Shown: positions 19,213-29,377, counted from the first letter of the stretch. The stretch: DNA of 64,000 bases from Dyella kyungheensis (GCF_016905005.1 NZ_JADIKC010000010.1:1-64000), one strand, 5' to 3'. The notes: generated by a model from the sequence alone, not told the origin. Numbers and translations: made by a program.

Positions 19213-22047
19213 ATGCCAGTCAAAGGCCGGGGGGCCGAACTGGTCAGTGGGGACAAAACGTCCGAGATCGTGATGCCGTTCGTGCTGGTCGTGGTGGTGA
19301 TGATCGGGCTGTGCGTTGCCAGCCTGGACATACTTTCTGCGGCGCGCGCTTTCGTGGGCGGCGAAAGCCGCTGGTCCAAGGCACAGAAAATCGCCGTCTC
19401 GAGTCTGCAGCACTATCTCACCAGCAACGCCGAAGCGGATTACCAGCAATTTCTCGACGCCATCGCCGTGCCGCTGGGCCATCGAGCCGGCCGCATCGAA
19501 CTCGATCGCGCCCAGCCGGACATGTCGGTGGTGACCGCGGGATTCCGCCGCGGTGGCACGGACGAGGCCGATATTCCGGGCATGGCCCGCCTGTACCGCT
19601 ACTTTCACCACGTGGGCAGCATTCGTCGCGCGGTCGACGTGTGGGTCGAGGCCGATCGATCCATCGACGAGCTGATCGCACTCGGTACCGAGGCGCATCG
19701 CCGCATCAGCGCGGGCGAGCGCGATCGCGCCTGGAGGGCGTCGACCCGGGCGCAGCTGCGCGCCATCGATGAACGACTGACGCCGATGGAATATGCGTTC
19801 TCCGACGCGCTGGCTTCCGCGTCGCGCGAAACCGCCAACCTGTTGCGCGCGTGCCTGTGCCTGGCAGCGGCCACCATGGTACTGATCGCCACGCGACGCG
19901 TGCGCCGGCTGCTGGACGACCGTGTTCGCGTGACCCATGAATTGCGCGCCAGCGAAGACCGTTTTCAGCTGGCCGTGGCCGGCAGCAACGACGGCCTGTG
20001 GGATTGGGACCGTACGTCCGGCCATGTCTATCTTTCCCCCCGACTGCGCCAGATGCTCGGACTCAGTGCGGCGGACGATGGCGCCACCACGTCGGTGTTC
20101 CAACGCCTGCATCCGCAGGATCGTCGTCGCGTGATGCGTGCGGTGACGGCGCACGTGTGGCGCAATCATCCGCTGGATGTGGAATTTCGCGTACCGCAGC
20201 GCCATGGCGTGCCGCGCTGGTTCCATGCGCGCGGAGCCTCCTCGCGCGATGCCACCGGCACCTCGCGACGCATGGCCGGCTCCGTCACCGAGATCACCGA
20301 GCGGCGCCGGGCCGATGCCATGCTGTTCGCGGCGAAGGAGCGCGCCGAGGTCACGCTGCAGTCCATCGGCGATGCGGTGATCACCACGGATGCCACCGGC
20401 TGCATCGAATTCCTCAACCCGAGCGCCGAGCGCCTCACGCGCTGGAGCACCGAACGCGCGCGCGGCCGGCCGGTGGGCGCGATCTGCCATTTCGTGGCCG
20501 AGAGCAGCGGCGTTCCGATTGGCGATCCGGTGATGCAGGTGCTGGACGGCCAAACGGCCTGGAGCCAGCACGACAAACTCGTGCTGAGGCATCCGGAAGG
20601 CCCGGCGATTGCAATCGATCTCACGGCCACGCCGATTCGCGACCGCGCCGGCAACATGGATGGCGCGGTGCTGGTGATGCGCGATGTCAGCAGCGATCGC
20701 GAACACGCCGCGCAACTGAGCTACCAGGCCAGCCATGACGTGCTCACCGGGCTGATCAACCGGCGCGAGTTCGAACGCCGCCTCGCGCTCGCGGTGAAGG
20801 CCGCGGAAAGCAGTGGCCGGCCATTCACCGTGCTGTATCTGGACCTGGACCAGTTCAAGGTGGTCAACGACACCTGCAGCCACGCTGCCGGCGACGAACT
20901 GCTGCGCCAGATCGGCACCTTGTTCCTTGCCCAGGTGCGTGCCACGGATGCGGTGGCGCGATTGGGCGGCGACGAATTCGTGGTGCTGCTGGAAGACTGC
21001 GACGCGGATGCCGCGGTCCATGTCGCCGAGAGCCTGCGTGCCGCCATCGGCGACCTGCACTTCGCCTTCGGCGAGCGCAGCTTCGCCACCAGCGCCAGCA
21101 TTGGCCTGGTCAGCCTGAGCGCGGATGAGCGATTGGCGCGCGAGGACATCCTCGGCGCCGCCGATGCCGCCTGCCACCTGGCCAAGGAGAAAGGCCGCAA
21201 TCGCGTGCAGACCTATCATCTGGACGACGACGAAGTGGCCGTGCGCCAGATCGAGATGTGCTGGGTCAGTCGCATCCAGGCCGCGCTGGCAAGCAACCGC
21301 TTTGAACTGTACGAGCAGGACATCGTGGACCTGCGTCATCACATGCCTCAGCGGCACGTGGAGCTGCTGCTGCGCATGGTTGGCGAAGGTGGCGAACTGA
21401 TCCCGCCGCGCGCCTTCATCCCTTCCGCCGAGCGCTACGGCCTGATGCCCTCGATCGATCGCTGGGTGGTGCAGTCGGCGTTCTCCGCGCTGCGCGAGGC
21501 GATGGATCGCGGCATGCCCGACATTCCGTCGCAATGCGCGATCAATCTCTCGGGCACCTCGCTATGCGAGAGCGGCTTCGCCGCTTTCCTGCGCCAGCAA
21601 TTTGCCACGTTCGCCATTGCGCCCTCGTCGATCTGCTTCGAGATCACCGAGACGGCCGCGATTTCCAGTCTTTCGCGGGCCACTGCCTTCATCCACGAAA
21701 TGCGTGCGCTGGGCTGCTATTTCTCGTTGGACGATTTCGGCGCCGGCATGTCCTCGTTCACCTATCTCAAGCACCTGCCGGTGGATTTCGTGAAGATCGA
21801 AGGCAGCTTCGTGAAGGACATGATCGACGACCCCATCGATTACGCGATGGTCGAGGCGATCAACAACCTCGGCCACGTCACCCGCAAACAGACCATCGCC
21901 GAATGCGTGGGTACGCCCGAACTGCTGGCGGCGGTGCACCGGCTGGGCATCGATTTTGCGCAGGGCTTCGTGCTCTCCGTGCCGCGGCCGTTCCTGCACG
22001 ACGCGGGGGCATCCGCACCGCGCGCATCGGCGCCGTCCAGCGCCTGA
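19213..22047 (+). CDS. Membrane PAS-GGDEF-EAL cyclic-di-GMP enzyme
   Basis: A 944-residue protein. A transmembrane helix at about 20-42 and another at 205-228 bracket a presumably periplasmic sensor of no recognised family. Two PAS domains follow (about 240-355 and 355-480), then GGDEF (about 490-650) and EAL (about 675-925). The cyclase motif is intact (RLGGDEFVVLL) and has an inhibitory I-site RATD five residues before it. The EAL part keeps the catalytic set: ELLLR in place of EALLR, NLSG, FEITETAA, DDFGAG, VKIEG and QGF. Both activities look possible, and the I-site suggests feedback control. The sigma-28 promoter upstream places it with motility genes. Confidence 0.92.
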   Translation: MPVKGRGAELVSGDKTSEIVMPFVLVVVVMIGLCVASLDILSAARAFVGGESRWSKAQKIAVSSLQHYLTSNAEADYQQFLDAIAVPLGHRAGRIELDRAQPDMSVVTAGFRRGGTDEADIPGMARLYRYFHHVGSIRRAVDVWVEADRSIDELIALGTEAHRRISAGERDRAWRASTRAQLRAIDERLTPMEYAFSDALASASRETANLLRACLCLAAATMVLIATRRVRRLLDDRVRVTHELRASEDRFQLAVAGSNDGLWDWDRTSGHVYLSPRLRQMLGLSAADDGATTSVFQRLHPQDRRRVMRAVTAHVWRNHPLDVEFRVPQRHGVPRWFHARGASSRDATGTSRRMAGSVTEITERRRADAMLFAAKERAEVTLQSIGDAVITTDATGCIEFLNPSAERLTRWSTERARGRPVGAICHFVAESSGVPIGDPVMQVLDGQTAWSQHDKLVLRHPEGPAIAIDLTATPIRDRAGNMDGAVLVMRDVSSDREHAAQLSYQASHDVLTGLINRREFERRLALAVKAAESSGRPFTVLYLDLDQFKVVNDTCSHAAGDELLRQIGTLFLAQVRATDAVARLGGDEFVVLLEDCDADAAVHVAESLRAAIGDLHFAFGERSFATSASIGLVSLSADERLAREDILGAADAACHLAKEKGRNRVQTYHLDDDEVAVRQIEMCWVSRIQAALASNRFELYEQDIVDLRHHMPQRHVELLLRMVGEGGELIPPRAFIPSAERYGLMPSIDRWVVQSAFSALREAMDRGMPDIPSQCAINLSGTSLCESGFAAFLRQQFATFAIAPSSICFEITETAAISSLSRATAFIHEMRALGCYFSLDDFGAGMSSFTYLKHLPVDFVKIEGSFVKDMIDDPIDYAMVEAINNLGHVTRKQTIAECVGTPELLAAVHRLGIDFAQGFVLSVPRPFLHDAGASAPRASAPSSA

Positions 22048-22048
22048 A

Positions 22049-22315
22049 TCAGTGCGTGCGGAAACCGACCAGTTCGATCTCTTCGCAGACCTCACGCAGC
22101 ACTTCGTCAACGCGCGCGCCGGTCGGGCCTTGCCACAACCATCGTTCCAGTTTCTCGATGCACGGCGCGGCGCCGATGGCCATCACTTCGACGCGGCCAT
22201 CGTCCAGATTCTTCGCATAGCCGGACAAGCCGAGCGCCATCGCCTGCTCGCGCGTGCTGGCGCGATAGAACACGCCCTGCACGCGACCTTTGACGAAGAA
22301 GCGCACGGCCGCCAT
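22049..22315 (-). CDS. acyP: Acylphosphatase
   Basis: An 88-residue enzyme hydrolysing acyl phosphates. VKGRVQGVFYRAST contains the phosphate-binding loop and catalytic Arg, and GYAKNLDDGRVEV contains the catalytic Asn. It ends next to the convergent GGDEF-EAL gene and follows the thioredoxin-like gene by 2 bp on the same strand, so the YihY, thioredoxin-like and acylphosphatase genes are probably one transcript. Confidence 0.95.
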   Translation of the reverse strand: MAAVRFFVKGRVQGVFYRASTREQAMALGLSGYAKNLDDGRVEVMAIGAAPCIEKLERWLWQGPTGARVDEVLREVCEEIELVGFRTH

Positions 22316-22317
22316 GG

Positions 22318-22797
22318 CTATTTGCCCAGGCCGATGGCCTGGCCCAGCGAGCTTTCGTTGACGGTGCCGACGAAACGCTTGGCCACCTTGCCGTCCGGAC
22401 CGATCAGCCAGGTCGTCGGCAGGCCGCGGGGTTCGTCGAAATCCTTCAGCGGCTTGTCCATCGTCACCTGCGCGATCGGATAGCTCACCGGATGTTTGGC
22501 AACGAACGCCTGGATGTCGGCCTTGTCGCTGTCGTCATACGCCAGGCCGATGGCACTGACCTTGTCCTTGTGCGCGCTGACGAACTTGGAGATGTCCGGC
22601 ATTTCCTTGATGCACGGCACGCACCAGGTGGCCCAGTAATTGACGATCACCCACTTGCCGCGCTGCGAGGCCAGGTCGTACGGCTTGCCGTCGAGCGTGG
22701 TCAGTTTGATCGACGGCTGCTCGGGCATGGCGGCGTGCGCCACGCCGGCCAGGGCCAGCATGCCACCGATGACGGCGAGCGTTTTCAACAACTTCAT
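22318..22797 (-). CDS. Exported thioredoxin-like protein (TlpA/ResA type)
   Basis: A 159-residue protein with a signal peptide (MKLLKTLAVIGGMLALAGVAHA) and a thioredoxin fold carrying the active site WCVPC in YWATWCVPCIKEMPD. GLPTTWLIGPDGKV supplies the cis-Pro loop. It is likely a periplasmic disulfide reductase for cytochrome c maturation or repair of oxidised proteins; the partner is unknown. The start overlaps the stop of the upstream YihY gene by 4 nt. Confidence 0.9.
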   Translation of the reverse strand: MKLLKTLAVIGGMLALAGVAHAAMPEQPSIKLTTLDGKPYDLASQRGKWVIVNYWATWCVPCIKEMPDISKFVSAHKDKVSAIGLAYDDSDKADIQAFVAKHPVSYPIAQVTMDKPLKDFDEPRGLPTTWLIGPDGKVAKRFVGTVNESSLGQAIGLGK

Positions 22798-24068
22798 CGC
22801 GATGTGTCCTTGGATAAATTCGATGCCGGTTGGCCCAGCGGATAAGCCTCATGCAGCGAGGTATGCAGCATGTCGTGCAGCGACTGCGCGGCCTCGTCGA
22901 GCAAGGCGAGCAGCGGGGCCGGCAGGCGCAGCTCGTGCACGCTGGCCTCCTGCGCCGGATGCAAGGGCACGCGGTAGCTGCAGTGAGCATACACGCGCAT
23001 CAGGTCAGTACTGTCGAGACTGCGGGTGAGCAGCCAGCCGGCACCCGCTTCGCCGTCGATCAGTTTCGCCCGCTGCAGGTCGCCGAAATAATTCACGATC
23101 GATGCGCGATGCAACCGCGGCTCCCGCGCCCGCACGATATCCGGATTGAGCTTGCGCCCATCGCGCTGCGCTTCGATGAAATGGCCGAGCACCACCAGCA
23201 GGCCCAGCAGCGCAGCCTCCTCGGGAAGGAATTGCGAGGGCGGCAGGTAATCGAAGGCGGAAACCGCTGCCGCCACGGACGCGCAAAGAATCACGATCAC
23301 CCACGAGAGATAGATCCACAGCAGGAAGATCGGCAGCGCCGCCAGCACGCCGTAGACCTGTTGATAGGTCTGTGCCTGGTGGATGAAGCGGGCGAAACCC
23401 CAGCGCGCCAGCTCGAACAGGATCGCCCCCATCAGGGCGCCGATGGCCGCGTTGCGCCAATGGATGCGGCGGTTGGGCACCACCATGTAGATCAGCATCA
23501 GCGTGAGGAAGGTGACGACGAACGGCAACACCGCCACCAATCGCGCCTTTAGGTTGAGCGTGTTCGCGGCATCGTTGAGCATGGGCAGCGCAGTGGCGAC
23601 CGACGCCACCGCGATACCGCCCACGATCAGGATCGGGCCCAGCGTGAGCGCCGCCCAATAAAGCAGCAGTCGCGAGACCCAGCCGCGTTGGCGCTGCACG
23701 CGCCAGATACGGTTCATGCGGTCCTCGACACTGACCATCATGGACAGCGCGCTGAAGAACATCACCAGGATGCTGATGCCGGTGAGCTGGCTGGCGTTGT
23801 CGGCGAAGGCATCGAGGTATTTCTTCACGTACTCGCCCGCAGCGGGGACGAAGTTGGTGAACACGAAATCGATCAGCGTGCCGCGCGCGCCGGCAAAGGC
23901 CGGGAATGCGGCGAAGATGGCCAGCGAGGCCACGATCAACGGCACCAGCGAGACCAGCGTGGTGTAAGACAGCGCACCGGCCGTCTCGAAGCACTTGTCG
24001 TCGATGAACCGCTGCCACAGGAACCGGCGGAAGCTATGCAAGCGGTCGCGATCGAAACGCAAGGCCAT
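22794..24068 (-). CDS. YihY/UPF0761 inner-membrane protein
   Basis: A 424-residue membrane protein of the family once misnamed ribonuclease BN. Residues 30-280 contain about six transmembrane helices, with the family signature ETAGALSYTTLVSLVPLI near residue 27. The C-terminal 140 residues are a soluble winged-helix-like extension. The start at MALRFDRDRL is supported by AAGGAG a few bases upstream; earlier in-frame ATGs lack one. Function is unproven. First gene of a likely three-gene transcript. Confidence 0.9.
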   Translation of the reverse strand: MALRFDRDRLHSFRRFLWQRFIDDKCFETAGALSYTTLVSLVPLIVASLAIFAAFPAFAGARGTLIDFVFTNFVPAAGEYVKKYLDAFADNASQLTGISILVMFFSALSMMVSVEDRMNRIWRVQRQRGWVSRLLLYWAALTLGPILIVGGIAVASVATALPMLNDAANTLNLKARLVAVLPFVVTFLTLMLIYMVVPNRRIHWRNAAIGALMGAILFELARWGFARFIHQAQTYQQVYGVLAALPIFLLWIYLSWVIVILCASVAAAVSAFDYLPPSQFLPEEAALLGLLVVLGHFIEAQRDGRKLNPDIVRAREPRLHRASIVNYFGDLQRAKLIDGEAGAGWLLTRSLDSTDLMRVYAHCSYRVPLHPAQEASVHELRLPAPLLALLDEAAQSLHDMLHTSLHEAYPLGQPASNLSKDTSR

Positions 24069-24168
24069 GGTGACTCCTTTCGACGTCGAACGCCCCATGG
24101 TGACGCCATGCCTCATGCGCAGTCCGTGAACGGAGCGCCGACGGGGGCTTGAACGCCCGTTACACTAA

Positions 24169-25139
<971 letters not shown>

Positions 25140-25869
25140 AGGCGGCATAGGTTTGTACCGCTCGACCGAAGTTTTATCGCGACCTGGCTCGCCTGCCGCG
25201 GGCTTCCGTCCTCCTGCCGGAGGCCGGGTCACTTTCTCTTGCTTGCCCAAGAGAAAGTAACCAAAGAGAAGGGCCCCCCGGATGACGCGCCTTCCGGGCT
25301 TCGCCCTCCAGGTGCGCGGGTGGGTTGCGGGGTTTTTCGACAGGGCATCCTGCCCTGGCGAAAAACTGGCCCGCATCCATGCGGGCCACCCTTCGGGCTT
25401 TCCTCCACCCACCCGCCGCGTCATACGGGGTCCCCTGAGAGCCAAGAGCCAAGAGCAAATAGCCAAGCTCGACTTGGCGATGCTTTCGCGAGCACCCGCC
25501 CCTCACCCCGGCCCTCTCCCCGCAGGGGAGAGGGAGAAGTGACGCGCACCGCAAAGGGCGATGCGAAGCGAGCCTCCGCTTTAAGTCCTCAGCGATTCGG
25601 GCGCGTTGCGCAGCGCATTGAAGTACCCCTGGGGTATCCTCCCATGGAGATCCGGTGGGACGCGCCTCGAGCGTTCGCGCTTGGATTCAACACGATGCTG
25701 CCAGCTTTAAAGGCCATTTCTTTGGGTTACTTTTCTTTGGGCCAGCAAAGAAAAGTGACTCGAGCGGCGGCAGCCGATCGAAACGCCCGCTGCGTAGGCG
25801 GCCCGGTCGCGGTATCGCGACAATCACAGCGCATCGAAACTGGATTCCGGCCTGCGCCGGAATGACGAG
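25140..25869. repeat. 730-bp gene-free cluster of intergenic repeats
   Basis: No convincing gene here, although frames stay open. At least three inverted-repeat elements are packed in: ACTTTCTCTTG/CAAGAGAAAGT (25231-25258), ACTTTTCTTTG/CAAAGAAAAGT (25729-25756) and ATTCCGGC/GCCGGAAT (25844-25863). The first two share the layout [AC]TTTCTTTG-loop-complement and look like diverged relatives. Between them lie low-complexity GC segments such as CCGGCCCTCTCCCCGC next to its complement GGGGAGAGGG. Repeats of these kinds occur widely between genes in Xanthomonadales (recalled, not checked). Confidence 0.65.
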
Positions 25870-27342
25870 CTAGAAACACTCCGCCAACCTACGCACCCCC
25901 TCATCGATCTGCAGCAAATTCGCCCCGCCATAACCCAGGATCAACCCACCCCTCTGCGGCGGCTCGATGTAACACGGCGTCAACGGCCGCACCGAGACCC
26001 CCTTGGTCGCCGCCTTCCGCGACACCGCCACATCGTCCACCCCATGCGGCAACAACCCGGCCAACTGCATGCCGGCCTCCGTGCCAATCACCTGCAGGCG
26101 CTCACCCAAATACTTCCGGATCGCATCGTGCACCGCCACGCGGCGCTCCATGTACAGCGTGCGCATGCTGCGGATATGCCGCGCGAAATGGCCTTCGCGG
26201 ATGAATTCGGTCATCGCCGATTGGTAAAGCATCGACGAGAACGTATCGATCGCATCGCGCCCGGCCTGGAAATCGGCGACGAGGTCGGGCGGCACCACGG
26301 CGTAGCCGAGTCGCAGCGCGGGAAACATCACCTTGCTGAAGGTGCCCAGATAGATCACCCGCTCGTGCGTATCCGTGCCTTGCAGCGACGACAGTGGGCG
26401 GCTGCCGAAGCGGTACTCGCTGTCGTAGTCGTCTTCGATGATCCAGGCGTCGTTGTGTGCGGCCCAGTGCAACAGCTGCATGCGCCGCGATGCGCTCATC
26501 GCCATGCCCAGCGGGAACTGGTGCGATGGCGAGATGTATACCGCCCGTGCGCCGGCACCGACGCGTGCGCCGTGGGCCACGTCGATACCTTCCGCATCCA
26601 CGGGTACCGGCACCAGTTCGGCGCCGGCCGTGCGCAAGGCCTGGTGTGCGCCGGAGTAACCCGGATCCTCCATCCAGACGCGCTCGCCGGGATCCAGCAG
26701 CACGTGCGCGCAGATCTGCAGCGCCTGCTGCGAGCCGGTGGTGATGAGGATCTGCGACGCATCGCAGCGCACCGCGCGGGACGCGCCGAGGTATTCGGCA
26801 ATGGCTTCGCGCAGCGGCAGGTGCCCCATGGGATCGCCGTAGCCCATCGCTTCCAGCGACAGATGTCGCGCGTGCCGGCTCACCAGCTTCGACCACAGAG
26901 CCGTCGGAAACGCATCCAGCGCCGGCAGGCCCACGCGGAACGCGCCCATGTTGGCCAGCCAGGTCGGCTCCGGCGTATGCATCTGCGCGGCCCGCAGCGA
27001 GGTGCGGCGTGACCCGCCGCGTGCCGCCGGTTGCAGACGCGGTGCCTTGCTGCGCTCCATGGTCATGTCCGAGGGGATCGCCCTGGCCACGCAGGTGCCC
27101 GCGCCGGTGAAGGTTTCCAGGAATCCTTCGGCCTGCAGTTGCTCGTAGGCGCCCAGCACCGGAATGCGCGAGATGCCCAGCTCGTTGGCCAGGCTGCGAG
27201 TGGAAGGTACGCGCTGCCCCGGCCTCAGCTGGCCGCTGCTGATGGCGCGGCGGAACCAGTCCGACAACTGCTGGTACATCGGCGAATCGCTGCCCATGTC
27301 CATGGCCACAGGGGGCAGGAACCCGGCGGGAATGCGCTGCAT
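25870..27342 (-). CDS. MocR/PdxR-type transcriptional regulator (GntR HTH plus aminotransferase domain)
   Basis: A 490-residue protein. Residues 15-85 are a GntR winged helix (GQLRPGQRVPSTRSLANELG). Residues 115-490 are a fold-type I aminotransferase-like effector domain with the pyridoxal-phosphate lysine motif YLGTFSKVMFPALRLGY and the Asp/Tyr region WIIEDDYDSEYRFG. Such regulators sense PLP, often with an amine or amino acid. The start MQRIPAGFLPP was chosen for its GGAG upstream and because the N-terminus then fits the family. A site set matching the known PdxR motif AAAGTGG-T/-CTA lies just upstream. The gene is divergent from the outer-membrane protein gene at 27444. Confidence 0.9.
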   Translation of the reverse strand: MQRIPAGFLPPVAMDMGSDSPMYQQLSDWFRRAISSGQLRPGQRVPSTRSLANELGISRIPVLGAYEQLQAEGFLETFTGAGTCVARAIPSDMTMERSKAPRLQPAARGGSRRTSLRAAQMHTPEPTWLANMGAFRVGLPALDAFPTALWSKLVSRHARHLSLEAMGYGDPMGHLPLREAIAEYLGASRAVRCDASQILITTGSQQALQICAHVLLDPGERVWMEDPGYSGAHQALRTAGAELVPVPVDAEGIDVAHGARVGAGARAVYISPSHQFPLGMAMSASRRMQLLHWAAHNDAWIIEDDYDSEYRFGSRPLSSLQGTDTHERVIYLGTFSKVMFPALRLGYAVVPPDLVADFQAGRDAIDTFSSMLYQSAMTEFIREGHFARHIRSMRTLYMERRVAVHDAIRKYLGERLQVIGTEAGMQLAGLLPHGVDDVAVSRKAATKGVSVRPLTPCYIEPPQRGGLILGYGGANLLQIDEGVRRLAECF

Positions 27343-27354
27343 GGCGATGGCTCC

Positions 27355-27404
27355 AAAGTGGTCATATCCAATTTGCGTTAAGTGGCTATTTCCGCCAACC
27401 ACTT
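27355..27404. promoter_or_regulatory. Candidate MocR/PdxR operator in the divergent region
   Basis: Two direct copies, AAAGTGGTCAT (AAGTGG at 27356-27361) and TAAGTGGCTAT (27380-27385), lie 24 bp apart, followed by an inverted copy CCACTT (27399-27404). The direct repeats closely match the AAAGTGG(T)CTA motif described for PdxR regulators of Gram-positive bacteria. Their position between the regulator and the divergent gene fits auto-regulation and control of the neighbour. Confidence 0.6.
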
Positions 27405-27443
27405 GCGGGCATAGCTTGCGCTCGTCTGCCCGAGCCATCAACC

Positions 27444-28442
27444 ATGAAGCGACACCTGCCCTCACCGCTGCTCGACCCACGCTTTTTCGTGCTGTGCCTG
27501 GCGCTGCTGTTGAGCCTGCCGGTCAGCTGCGAGCGCGCCTATGCGCAGGACGAATCCTCGGCCGCCGAAGTGCCGCAGACCCGTGACAACGCCTGGTGGA
27601 CCGGCCCGATGATGGCCAACTCGGCCGAGACCCTGCCGCCCGGCCACATACTGCTGGAACCCTATCTCTACGACGTCACCAGCCGCGGCATGGACAGCTT
27701 CGGCTCGCGCACGTACATGAACTACGGCGTGGCCAACAACTTCACCATGGGCATCATCCCGGTGTTCGGCTACAACCGCGTCAGCGGCGCGCCGAACAGC
27801 AATGGCGTGCAGGTCGGCGACATCACGTTGCAGGCGCAATACCGGCTGCGGCAATTCCACGAAGGCAGCTGGCTGCCCACGGTAGCGATCCAGCTGCAGG
27901 AAACGTTCCCTACCGGAAAATACGACCGCCTCGGCAATCGTCCCGCCGATGGCATCGGCAGCGGCGCGTACACCACCATGGTGGCGCTCAACACGCAGAC
28001 CTATCTGTGGATGCCGAACGGCCGCATCCTGCGCGTGCGCTTCAATGTCTCCTATTCGTTTTCGTCCAGCACGGACGTGCACGGCGTAAGCGTCTACGGC
28101 ACCGACGCAGGTTTCCGCGGCCATGCGCGCCCGGGCGACAACACCTTTGCCAATGCCTCGTTCGAGTACAGCCTCACGCGCAACTGGGTGCTGGCGCTGG
28201 ATGTGCTCTACAACCACAACAGCAGCACGCATGTCGGCGGCCAGGAATATGCGAACGGCGATCCGTTCCCGCCCGATACGCCGCTGGGCGCGCGCTCCAA
28301 TCGTTACATCGGCTTCGCGCCGGCCGTGGAATACAATTGGTCGCCGAACATCGGCCTGCTGCTGGGCGTGCGTGTCATTCCTTCGGGCAACCGCACCACC
28401 TCGTCCGTCACGCCAGCGATCGCTCTCAACTACGTGCATTGA
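27444..28442 (+). CDS. Exported outer-membrane beta-barrel protein (transporter-like)
   Basis: A 332-residue protein with a signal peptide (VLCLALLLSLPVSCERAYA) and a mature part rich in alternating beta strands and Tyr/Asn turns, ending IALNYVH. The pattern GHILLEPYLYDV, FTMGIIPVFGYN and VAIQLQETFPTGKYDRLG resembles the phenol-degradation MetA-like channel superfamily. A mature outer-membrane channel is the best guess; the solute is unknown. It is divergent from the MocR-type regulator and shares the putative operator. The methyltransferase gene begins 12 bp downstream. Confidence 0.75.
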   Translation: MKRHLPSPLLDPRFFVLCLALLLSLPVSCERAYAQDESSAAEVPQTRDNAWWTGPMMANSAETLPPGHILLEPYLYDVTSRGMDSFGSRTYMNYGVANNFTMGIIPVFGYNRVSGAPNSNGVQVGDITLQAQYRLRQFHEGSWLPTVAIQLQETFPTGKYDRLGNRPADGIGSGAYTTMVALNTQTYLWMPNGRILRVRFNVSYSFSSSTDVHGVSVYGTDAGFRGHARPGDNTFANASFEYSLTRNWVLALDVLYNHNSSTHVGGQEYANGDPFPPDTPLGARSNRYIGFAPAVEYNWSPNIGLLLGVRVIPSGNRTTSSVTPAIALNYVH

Positions 28443-28454
28443 GGAAGTGACGAC

Positions 28455-29216
28455 ATGAAGCGCTTGTGCCTGCTCGCTGTTGCTGCATTGCTTACTGTCA
28501 CCGCGGCGTCGGCTGCACCGCCGACGCATCCGCTGCCCAGCTTCGTCGGGCTCGCGATTGCCGACAAGAACCGTCCCGAGGAAGACCGCGCGCTCGACGC
28601 GCAACGCAAACCGGCCGAGGTACTCCGCTTCAGCGGCATCAAACCCGGTGACATCGTCGTGGACCTGATGCCCGGCAAGGGCTATTACACGCGCCTGTTC
28701 AGCCGCATGGTCGGCAGCAAGGGCAAGGTCTACGCCTTGCAGCCTGCCGAGATGGACAAGATCGCGCCGAAGGGCCTGGAAAGCGTGCGCGGTTTTGCCG
28801 GCAAGGAGGGCTACGCCAATGTCACGGTGCTGGTGGAACCGGTGAACGAACTGAAGCTGCCCGAGCCGGTGGATGTGATCTGGACGTCGCAGAACTACCA
28901 CGACCTGCACGATCCCTTCATGGGCTCGCCCGACATGGCCAAGCTCGACAAGAGCCTGTTCGATGCGCTGAAGCCTGGCGGCACGCTGATCGTGCTCGAT
29001 CACGCCGCCGCCGATGGCACGGGCGTGAGCAAGACGAACGATTTGCATCGCATCGATCCTGCCGCGGTGAAAAGCGAACTCACTGCCGTGGGTTTCCAGT
29101 TCGACAGCGAAAGCGACGCGTTGCGCAATCCTGCCGACGATCACAGCAAGGGCATCCGCGATCCCTCCGTCAAGGGCAACACGGATCGCTTCATCTACAA
29201 GTTCCGCAAACCCTGA
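28455..29216 (+). CDS. Exported class I SAM-dependent methyltransferase-like protein (COG4798 type)
   Basis: A 253-residue protein with a clear N-terminal signal peptide (MKRLCLLAVAALLTVTAASA) followed by a Rossmann methyltransferase domain. Motif I is VVDLMPGKGYYTRLFSRMVG, an acidic residue after the second strand is present (ALQPAEMDK), and LKPGGTLIVLDHAA is the motif IV-VI region. Its substrate is unknown. An exported SAM enzyme is odd because SAM is made in the cytoplasm. It is 12 bp after the outer-membrane protein gene and probably in its operon, so possibly under the MocR-type regulator. Confidence 0.85.
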   Translation: MKRLCLLAVAALLTVTAASAAPPTHPLPSFVGLAIADKNRPEEDRALDAQRKPAEVLRFSGIKPGDIVVDLMPGKGYYTRLFSRMVGSKGKVYALQPAEMDKIAPKGLESVRGFAGKEGYANVTVLVEPVNELKLPEPVDVIWTSQNYHDLHDPFMGSPDMAKLDKSLFDALKPGGTLIVLDHAAADGTGVSKTNDLHRIDPAAVKSELTAVGFQFDSESDALRNPADDHSKGIRDPSVKGNTDRFIYKFRKP

Positions 29217-29260
29217 GGCTAAGAGCCTGTTCACGATCTCCGGCGCATCACCGTCCCCCT

Positions 29261-29297
29261 ACTGCGCGCCTTCATTCGAACGACGAAGGCGCGCAGT
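29261..29297. repeat. 13-bp perfect inverted repeat
   Basis: ACTGCGCGCCTTC (29261-29273) and its exact complement (29285-29297) surround an 11-base loop. There is no T tract. It lies between the methyltransferase and the aldo/keto reductase and may act as a weak terminator or operator. Confidence 0.5.
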
Positions 29298-29377
29298 GGC
29301 GCTGGCCTAGGCGCTGGGCCGAGCTGAAAGCATACTGATCTCCTCCCGCATGCCGCGGTCCCCCCTGGAGATTCCCC

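Noticed and set aside
25174-25865. Open frames in the repeat cluster that could be annotated as hypothetical proteins
   Set aside because: They are translations of inverted repeats (Pro/Arg/Gly-rich) with no ribosome-binding site and overlap on both strands.
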